A stretch of DNA of 64,000 bases from positions 73,351,160 through 73,415,159 of the forward strand of contig OX104130.1 of assembly GCA_944470555.2 (NCBI GenBank), read 5' to 3'. This DNA comes from Heterobilharzia americana. Its lineage: Eukaryota; Platyhelminthes; Trematoda; Strigeidida; Schistosomatidae. Below, in pieces: positions 49,301 through 59,800 of this stretch (the first letter of the stretch is position 1; each line of letters starts with the position of its first letter). The position numbers and the translations under genes were made by a program. The notes under the pieces were generated by a model. That model was not told the DNA's origin, did not search any database, and worked only from the letters and a program-made list of their open reading frames with translations.

Positions 49301-52300
49301 AGAGTTTAGTTCTTCCTTTAACTTGTTTTCACCTTGTGCCATGTACTAACAACCATTGCACCTGTAGACTATGTAGCTGAAGAGAATTAGGGAAATAAAA
49401 TTTTCATTTTATCCTTCAAATTTCGTTCTTCATGCTTTATTCACACTTATGATTAGTTTCATCATTGTATGGACATATAAAGAAGCATTTACTCTGACTG
49501 ACCTTGTTTTTTCCAAAATATTCCTGTTTCTAAATTTCAGGTGAACTCAGTAATGATGAACAACAAACTGAAGAACCATATGTTTGTCCTCCTGAACTAC
49601 AACAATTTCTGTCAAATGTCCAGCTTCCAGAATTTGACAAACAGGCTCATATAATTGAAAAAACTGCTGTTTTTGTCGCTCGACAGGGGAGTCAAATGGA
49701 AATAGTTCTTAAAGCAAAGCAGCATAATAATCCACTATTTGGTTTCTTAAACTATGATCATTCGCTTAACCCATTTTACAAGGAAATTGTGAGATTAATT
49801 TCCAAAGGTCGTTATATCCCGAAACCTCGTCAGACTGTAGATAAACCAACTGGCACACTTTTCACGCATACAAATGAGTCAAATAAAGTAAGTGTCATTT
49901 GTATTGTATACACTACATACGCTTACTGCTTATCAGTAATAAGTATATTCTGTTTGGCAAGAACCTATCACACAACCAAATTGTCTTACTTATCAAATCA
50001 ATAATAAGTTCTGAGATGGTGAAGAATACTTGTAGCTCAGGTGGGTGGTCTTGGTTGTATTGTGTTCTCTGAGCTGGGTTGTTTAATCGTGGAGCTTTCA
50101 TCGTCTTTCTAGACGATATCATCAGCACTAACTTCAGTATGAAGTGAGCTGTCAATATCTCTCCTTGAGTAATTTAGTGGCTTGCTCTGACGACGTGGTC
50201 TGTGATTGGCTGTTTCCTTCGACTGTTATGTCATTGACTGTATAGACTTTGCTGTTGGCTGTCACTCTGCTTGACCTCTGACCTTTCTGTCTTTTATCAT
50301 TTGTCGTATTGGTTGGTAGATTGAATCTATGTCTATACATCTGTTGATTGCTGACTGACTAAATGACCTGAGTTCCAAGCTTCTAGAAATTCTTTGATAT
50401 TCTTTGCATTTCCTCTGTCCAAAATTTCTACATTGTCAAGATTGAATTTATATCCATGGTAGTTATCCACGTACATTGAAATGAGTGACGAAATCTTATA
50501 TGTGACATCTAATAGCCAATTGGTGTTCATGTAGACGAAGGTGAAGGGGGCGACCATTTTGTTCAATGTAATGTTGAGTACAGTTATCGCAGTTGATTTT
50601 GTAAAGGGCATTCAGTTTGTCTTTTTGGCTGTTGCATCTTTTAGTTTGCATAATAGTGTTTGGAGGGAATTTGTTGGTTTATGAGTCACACCAATTCCAA
50701 GTGGTCTCAGCAATCTTGTCGTGATTTCTGATATATTCTTTATGTATGGTAGGATGATGTGTTTATTGATTTCACTCGATGATATTGTAGTTGATGTTGT
50801 ACGGGATAGTGCTAAAGATGTCGTCTAGAAAGATGAAAGCTCCACGACTAAACAACCCAGCTCAGAGAATACAATACAACCAATAATAAGTTAAATGCAT
50901 ACATACAGATATAACTGTTTTATTCTTAAGTTTGTATCGCTGAAAAAGAAACACAGAATAAGGCGAAACTCAGCTGAAAATTCACTATGGTGCAGCCATC
51001 ATGCTCATAATCTTGATGCTATTTGTAATACGAGACACCATGTATTATGATGTGATTTTTTTAATCTTCTCGATAAATTCTCACAATTATCTCACTTAGT
51101 GGTGTCTTTCTCACCTCGAGCAAGCAATTAATCTGATTGTACGTACTATCAGTCCATACAGTTAACCTTTTTACATTAACTTTTGTTTTTTCATTCTTTT
51201 ATTAGTCAATTCATGAAGATGTATACGAATTGAAGCTGCCCAAAGTTGATATATCAAATACTCCTTATGCTTCACTTATCTCAAAGTTCAAAAAAATTAA
51301 TGAAACGTGAGTAACACAATATTGTCATTATTTTTTTATTATCTGAAATGTAAACTTTAATTCTAAGGATATCATTACTCTAAATACCCTCAAGTGAAAA
51401 TTGCTGTGTATTATACCGTTAATGTGTAGAAGATAATCAAAAGTCGTCATCTTTAAGCCATCTTTTAGAAACTAGTAAATGCTTTCCATTTATTGACTTT
51501 TGGAAAAAAAACATGAAATTCAATTTAGGGGTTTGTGAGGATTTATTGATTTTGGGTTGGTAATGACTATGAACTGATATCATTTGAAGGAATATTGGAA
51601 ATCTAGGAGCAGTGGGACACTGTTACGTCCTAGTAAGGGGCTCATCCAAGACCCTGTCAGAGATCGAACCCAGAACTTTCAGGTTCTGCACCCAGCTGGA
51701 TACCATTGAACCACTGGGTTGGAATTCAGTGGTGCATGTTTCATACTTCTGTTAGTTCACGATATAGTGTGACGTACATTCAATGTCATCGTGGAGTGTT
51801 TGTCCTCATATCCACCCAGTTTACCCCATCGGTCACGACTTCTTATTGGAATAGGAATCAGCTCTTGAAGCTAGCCACCAATGAGCACTAGATTAATTGA
51901 GGTTGGGGGGGATTTCATTTCAAGTTGGTGTTCACCATGAAGTGACATCAGTTGGAGAAACATTGGAAACCTGGGAGAAGTTGACAGCAATTTTGTCTAA
52001 GTATGTTACTCCTCACCGGTGCACACCCGTGACCCCGCCAGGGGTGGTCTAACCCAGTCCATGATGAAAACATGAAGTGTAAGTTTGCGAATTGGAGGCG
52101 CGTAGGAATTTATTTATTTATTTATTTCAAGTTCCTGTTCATCATCATCATTGAATTTCGACCTGGAGACCCAACGCTAATGTACCGACCGCATAACTTG
52201 GAAGTCCTGAGTTCGATCCCTGGCAGGGCGATGGGTGTACACTGCCGGCGAGTCCAATACTAGAACAAAATAGCTGTCCAGTGCTTCCAGGTTTTCAATG

Positions 52301-55300
52301 GTTCTCCAAACGATATCAGTGCATGATGAATATCAACTTGAAATCAACAAATCTCCACAAACCCCCAAATTAAATAATTCGCCAAATCTCAAGAAAAAGT
52401 TTAGTTTCTTGAGATCTTAATTGTTTTTAAGACTATCCCATCTCTCAAGCTTTCTCAGGATATTTACAATGTATGCGACATGAATATTTATGCACAGTTC
52501 ATTTGCAGAAGCACTTGGTGAATATATCTTAGATTTTCACTAGGAGAGGAGAAGCCTGCCCATTTATAGAATTGACATAGTATTGAGTCAAGAAATGGGA
52601 TTACTAGGTGATAGAAAAGTTTGTAGTTCAGCACAGTAATCCTGCCTTTTTTCAGGCAACATATGACGAAAATATGCTTTTTTGTTGTTGAATATTCATA
52701 TATCAGATGGTATTTCTGGAATTTTCTACAGAAGTAGATTCAGCAGTCATTCACACGCATAATTCATCAAGTGTGTTTCATCTTTATAGTGTTTTCACTT
52801 GGGTTACTTTATGTCGCATATATTTGGAATGAAACATAGTCTGTTACGTGATAGTTGGAAACTCTACTTGTGAGACTAGTCGACACTATTTCACTATTCA
52901 CTTATCAAAATTACGGTAGTTATTCAAATAAGTCTACTAAGCATCTTTAAACTGCTTATGCTGTATAGTTTATTAGATAGAGATTGTTCTGTAGATGCTT
53001 AATTCACTAATTTAGACACATTCAGATCCAGTGCACAGAAGTAAGGGAAAGTCACTGACCAAGGAATTACTGAAGAACTTATACTTTTCTGTTCATATTT
53101 GTTTTCGAAGCATAACTTGCCTTCAGTGGAACCAGACAGTTGAACGGAATTCAAATCCACTCAGCTACTCTGTGCACATGCATGCATTAGACAATGAGCC
53201 ACACTTGTTGTGTCAGGGCTAATGATACTACCTGGCTGCCCAAACCTCTGTAGGTGGAGCGGGGACCAGACATTAAGTAATGTTCACATTGGGCACAGAA
53301 TGCTAACTAAAAGATGTAAATCAATTGGTAGGGTTATGAGTCTTCGTCGACTGAGTTGGATGGGACATATATCAAACAGGTGAACAGAACATCTATGTTT
53401 TGATCTGTGGTATATATTATTATTATTATTATTATTATTATTAGTCCCTTGGGTTCCAAATGGAACATAGGGCTTCAGTAGCACGTCTCCAGTGAACTCT
53501 GTTCTCTGAAATCTTTTAAACCTGGCTCCACGACAGCCAGAAGCTCTCATTTCCTCCTCGCACGACCTCCATGTCACCCTCGGAAGTCCAACTCGTCGCT
53601 TCCCATGGGGGTTCCACTCGACGTTCTGGCCTGGTGCGTGATGTCCCCAGTTGGCCTTCTCAGTGTATGCCCAATCCATCTCCACTTCCTTCTGCATATT
53701 TGTTGGGTGATAGGTTCTTGATTGGTTCGTCGTCAAGCTAGAGTTCCTTGCTGCTTATTCTTTCTGTCCATCTGGTCTTCAGTAGCGAGCCAGTGTAGGC
53801 AATTGTTGATGATTGTCTGTAGTGTATTGGAAATCCCTTCCGTAACGCGCCAAGTCTCTGAACCATACAGAAGCACTGATTTGACTTTGGTGTTGAAAAT
53901 CACCATTTGTTCCACATGCTGAGTGCAGAAGATCTCCACACTGGTTTCAGGCTAATGAACGCCTTTCTTGCTTTTCCGATCCTGGCTTTGACATCCTCGT
54001 CTGTGCCGCCACCTGTAGTTGAAACAGTGCTTCCTAGATAGGTGAAGGAGGTTACTTCCTTCAAGTTTCTCCCGCTGATGGTGATTGGAGTTTGTTGTTG
54101 TTGTTGCGTTATCTTCATCACCTCTGTCTTCTCTATATTCACTTGAATGGTGTCCCGTCTTCGCTGCCCTGCTCTGCCTCTTCTGTCAACTTGTTAGTTT
54201 TCGCCTGTAGATCCTCAAGTTTGTGTGACACCAGACACAAGTCATCGTTGGCGAAATCCAAGTCTTCTAGGTTCTTTCCTGCAATCCAGCCAGGGTATCC
54301 CCCCCCCCCACTGTTTGCTGCATGATCCAGTCGACCACAACACAATCAGGAATATCATGGGTGACAGTAGGCAACCTTGTTTCACTCCTGTCTTCACTTC
54401 ACTTCAAAAGCATCACTGAGCTTCCCATTGTGAATTACTTGGCCGGCATGTGGCATCTTCATATAGTTGTTTAATGAGGTGGATAAAGGTTTGCGGTACT
54501 CCGTAGTAATGAAGCAACTGCCAAATTAGTTCTCGGTCGACGCTGTCAAAGGCCTTCTCAAAGTCGATGAAGTTGAGGTAGAGAGTTGACTGCCATTCTA
54601 TACTCTGTTCTATGATGATGCGAAGCGTTGGAATTTGGTCTGCACATGATTTGTACTTCCTGAATCCAGCCGACCTGTTTCGGTCGTAGTTTTGAATCCA
54701 GTGCACCCTTTAGCCTCTCCAGGATGATGCGGCTAAATATTTTGCTTGGAGTGGACAGGAGAGTGATTCCTCGCCAGTTCTTGAAAACATTGAGGTCTTT
54801 CTCCTTCGGCAGTTTGACAAGGTAGCCCTTCTTCCAATCGCCAGGCACCTTCTCTTCTTTCCACAACTTCTGCAATAGTGGTGTGGTGTGAGCATGTCCG
54901 CAGTTGTCTCTGCGTCTGTTTTCAGTGCTTCTGGCGGGATCCCATCTGGTCCTACTGCTTTCCTGGCTTTCAGTAACTCTATGGTGTTCAGGACTTCCAC
55001 TTTTATTGGGGGATTAATGTTCACTTGTAGTTCAGCGGCTGCAGGTGGTATTTCTGGACGAAGTGCAGGTGGTGGTCGATTCAAGAGCTTCTTGAAGTGG
55101 TCGGCCCATCGTTTCCTTTGTTTCTCTTCTTTCGTAATTAAATTTCCGTCATCATCTCTTATTGGCTTCGTCTGCGTTGATTCCTTCCCAGATAGCAACC
55201 TGGTTATTTGATACAATGTCGTCAGGTCTCTCTTACCTACAGCCTGTTCTGCTTCACTTGCCTGTGTTTTGTAGAAGTGTCTTTTGTCTTTGCGTGCACT

Positions 55301-56732
55301 CTTCTTCACTTCTTTGTCCAGTGTAGTGTTTTATACATTGTGCTCAGTTTCTCTTGTGGTCGTTGTGCATCCTTGCACTGGATTATCTTCTGCTTCACCA
55401 TCCTCCTCTCCCTGCTCTATCAGCTTCCAGGTATCCGTCGAGATCCATTCCTTGTCTTCTTTCTTCCTCCTTCCTAATACTGTTGTGCAGGTTTCTTTCC
55501 ACATAGCTTTCAAAGACTTCCAGTGTTCTTCCACGCAGGTTTCTTCAGTGATGTTGCTTGATATCTCCCATTTTGTCTTGATGGCTGACTGATGTGAAGA
55601 TTTCTTTTGTAGTTTCGTCCTTCAGTTTCCGAGTGTTGTACTTGAACTGTGGTCTATCACCAGCTTCCTTGAAGGCTTTTAACTTGATTTGGAAGGTTCC
55701 TTGCACTAGATGGTAGGTGGTGTGAACCTACATCTGCTCCTCTTCTTGACCTTGTGTCAAGTAGACTGCGTCTCCATTTTCTTGAGATTGAGATAAAGTC
55801 GATTTGATTTTTAGTGTGTCCATCTGGTGAATGGTGGAATCTGTGTCGCTTTGTGGATATCCTTGTGCTTGAACACACTGCCTCCAATCACCAAATCGTT
55901 GAATGCACAGAATTCCGCAAACAGTTCTCCATTCTCGTTCATCACCTCACCTAGCGCTTCTCGACCCATGGTTAGTTCTCTTCCTGTGTTGTCTCCTCCC
56001 AGTTTGGCATCCATGTCGCCCATTAGAATGGATTTTGGTGTCGCCAACTGTGGTTGGGTCTTGTCCAGTGTTGATTGGAGTTGTCTGTAGAATTCCTCCT
56101 TTTTCTCTTGCTCTGCATTATTTGTAGGTGCATAGCATAGCATTGTATGATTGTGACCTTCCTTCCTTTGAGTTGAACCTTGCTGTCATAAACCTGCAGG
56201 GGAAATTGGTTCCCACTGCATGAGAGCCTTCGATGCTCTTGAGGACATCATGATAGCCACTCCAAAACTCAGTGTGCTCGTGGTTGTCGTCTGGGTGACA
56301 ATATCGGAGTAGATTATTGATTCTCCAGTTGACAGTTTGGAGAGTCCACTCCCATTCCATCTGCTTTCGCAAATTCCAAGCACTTGGATGTGATACCTTC
56401 TCATCTCTTTTGCAATCTGGGCTGCCTTGCTAGGTTCAAACATGGTGCGGACATTCCATGTCCCCACGTTTACTTTCGCTTTCATCGAGAGAAGACACAT
56501 CGGCCAATTGGTTTCCCGAAGGCTTTCACCAACTGGCGTCATTTCGCCTCTCCAATTCCAGCGAGGAATAATTTTGTTATGATTTTTTATATTTTGTTTG
56601 TACTTTGAAGTTTGTTTAGCGGTTAGATTTGTTTTACGGGTTAGGGTTGGTAGCCCTATGCCCAACCTTTCCTCTTTATTGGGGCTTAGGACCGGCTAGT
56701 AACTAGTGAACTAGTTAACCGGGCGAGGTTGC

Positions 56733-56820
<88 letters not shown>

Positions 56821-59800
56821 CGGTATAACCCTCCGACGTGATACACTTAACGATAAAACAAAAATTTCTCAACACGATACTTAACCGACACTAGAAAAAG
56901 AGGACAGTGGGATTTCGGGTTTATTTACTTCACCCGAATAGTACAATTATGGCCAGAAGTTCAGTTGTTTATATACCTTTTTAAGGGCCTTGAACAAGTA
57001 GAACAAAATAGCATATTAAAAGTATAAAGTGGACCGATCAGCGTTTCGTATCTTAAACCCCAGTAAAAAGCTAGTTGAGTATTGCATGGAGCCAAAAAGG
57101 TGCAAAAATAAGGTTTAAATTTTACAATGAAAATACACGTATTATAGGTTAAATTTTTTAGAGATTAGACACTCCTAACAATCTAGTTCAATATGTCATA
57201 CTAGCTGAATTAGGTCAGCTCAACACATTCATGAAATCCTTAACTACTAGTCTCATTTAGGTAGCGAAGTTTAATTTACATGAGTTATTAATGTTAGATA
57301 CTTGCGCACACAATAGCACAGATTTACTCACTTTTTGTTACCTTAGAAATTTTGGACATTTTACTAGCCTTTATTTATTTATTGTCTTTTATCATTCTTT
57401 CCTACCTTAACAGCATCCCTTTTGCGTTCACTTACTTTACCTGTACTCTCGTGAAGTGTTCGCAAGTTGAACTAAGACATTTCTGTGCCAGACTTTTCGC
57501 CAAACTTTATCAGTCATATTGATCTCGGTGACTAGCAGAGGAATCCAAGACTCACGTTTTGTCCGATTTGGGACTCCTATAGGAGCCCATTTGCCAACAG
57601 AAGTCGAACAATTCGGCCCCGTATAGCAACGGGAAATTGGAAGTATCATGACAACAACTGACACCCGTTGCACAAGAGGTAGGTATCGCGCCCCAATGAC
57701 TTGATAGATAGCACTCAGGCATGAAGAGTAGTGGGTTTGAGCACCAGTGGGAACATTATCACTCACTGGGGTACAGGTACATCCGACTGACGAGTCTCAA
57801 ATAGGACGTAACGCGCATCCTGGATTCATCTGCTAATCACCGAGATCAATACATCATCATTAATAATCAGCACTATCGAGGCATCCACATAGGAACCCAT
57901 CTGCAAACAGGTCGAGCAATTCCGCCCTGAATAGCGACGGGGAATTTCAAATGTTTACCGGTCAGTCTGTGTGTTGGGTCACTCAAAAGTATCTTGAATC
58001 ATAATAAATAGAACTGCCGACTCAGTACATAGGCTTTCATTTGATTGCTAAGTAGGATTTCTTTTAAATATTTTTAAAGAATGCCTACCAGTAATTTTAT
58101 TGGTTGGAAACCCTTTATAAATGCAAGTCAAACATTATAATCGTAAACGTTCAAATCATATCTGCTATTCAAAGCATCTATCTAGGAGGTTCCATTTCAC
58201 TGTGTTACACATTCTCATGTGAGATATAAAATTATTGACAGACACTGTGATCTCTGTTTCATTCCTTGTTCGATTCGTTGTGTTTCCCTTCAGTTATCAT
58301 GATTGCTTTGAGTATATACGGATTCGTCATGTTACATATACAATAATTGTCGCTTATGAAGTCGCTATATCCACGAATTTTAAAATTTGCTTAACCATTT
58401 GAATTACCAGTAATCATTGGCTATTGGATCACATCATAAGTGATCGGTGTCTATTTTTTGTATATTTTACTAACACTAAAAATATGGTGCTTGATGTTCA
58501 CACGTTTCTTTTGTGTCTAAGTTGAATGCATTTTAAAAAATTTTTACCTTTCTAGCGCTGCAGCGATTGCCGCAGCAAATCGTACAAATGTCATTTCTGA
58601 TATACAATCCCCTGTTGCTACTCCTGATGCAGTAACAGAAACAGAACGTCCTCCATCTAGTTCTGGTGAGGTTGATATTAATGCACAAATTAGTTCTGAA
58701 GTTGATGATAAACCTTCAGACTTTGAAAAAGTGAAAACACCTTCACCCCAATCTGATCATCAACCTGAAGTTGTTTTAACTTGTGAAAATCCTGATGATG
58801 TTTCAGTCGGTACTTCGGATAACACTAAATCAGAATTAATTGATCCTTTATCTCCTGAGGAATACGAGCGTATCTATCAGGAATATTATAAACATTACTA
58901 TGCACACTACTATACACATTACTCCAACCAATGGGCTATATGTGGACAGATCAAAGATGAACAAGTCAATATTGTTCAAGAAGCTGCCAAAGCAGCTGCT
59001 ATAGCAGCTGCAGCTGCTGTCAACGTTGTCCAGCAAACACGTTTAAAAGCCAGTACTCCAGTCATATTTGAGTAAGTTTTTTTATTGATAATTCAATTTA
59101 TAGCTCAAGGTATATGTATGTGTATGCTTATGCTTATGTTTCACGTTTAGACTTTTCAAGATTTCAGCTATGTCGATGGTCAGTTTGCGATACAGAGTGA
59201 AACGATTTCACAATTACATTTACGGTCATGCTTATTTAGTGGCTATCAACCTATGAGTCACGAATTTGAGCCTCACTTCTCACCTACCATGGTTTGGGCA
59301 GTCAGACAGTATCATTGGCCCTCATACACAATAGGTGTGACTGATTGCCTACTGCACGAGTGTACACAAAGTTGCTGAGTGATGTGGATAAAGACTTATT
59401 CGATTCAAAAATGTTGGATTTGTTAAGATAAAAATACTATGTTGATATAACTGTTTAGAAGTAGGATTTATTGCCATTTTGTATGGTTTATTTGTTTTCT
59501 GATATGTCATTTTACACGTAGAATATCAGTACAGAGCATGAAGTCTGGTGCTTGTTGTCCGTGTTATTACGGTGATCTGATTCATTTGCGTATACAACCA
59601 ATATACGTGACCCCAATGCACCATCATTTATAAAAATGAGACAACTGATTTCAAGAACAACATGAGATGATATACAATATGGAGTTATTTCTGAGCTGAC
59701 TGACAAAGTCAACGTAGAACCTCGCACACAGGTGCATCAGTTCAAGTTGCCACACTTTACAGTAGTACATAAAGAACAAATGGATAGAAAAATAGAGGTA

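Larger units (their letters stand above)
50011..50880 (-). mobile_element. 5'-truncated Penelope-like element with inverted terminal repeats, in SFSWAP intron 4
   Basis: Bounded by a 12-bp target duplication. The ends are inverted repeats of about 60 bp (50052-50115 and 50820-50880; GGTTGTATTGTGTTCTCTGA at one end, its complement at the other). Between them the - strand encodes the RT end/linker (a LPYIKNISEIT stretch, then LGIGVTHKPTNSLQTLL) and the C-terminal part of a GIY-YIG endonuclease. Only the last ~250 codons of the protein are represented, with stops. Removing it leaves an intron of about 430 bp. Confidence 0.85.
53418..56732 (-). mobile_element. Near full-length RTE-like LINE, copy 2, in SFSWAP intron 5
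   Basis: Same element as 6092-9353 in reverse orientation, about 3.3 kb, from 5' end (ACCTCGCC..., 56,72x) to (ATT)n tail. The short direct repeat GGTATATAT at 53409-53417 and 56733-56741 looks like the target duplication. It lies antisense to the host gene. Frames are broken in different places from copy 1. Confidence 0.88.

Noticed and set aside
56735..56817. TATA-type promoter cluster
   Set aside because: A plain (TA)n expansion next to a LINE end; no gene starts nearby.
57437..57766. 109-codon - strand ORF
   Set aside because: Antisense across the Sm-alpha-like hammerhead repeat.
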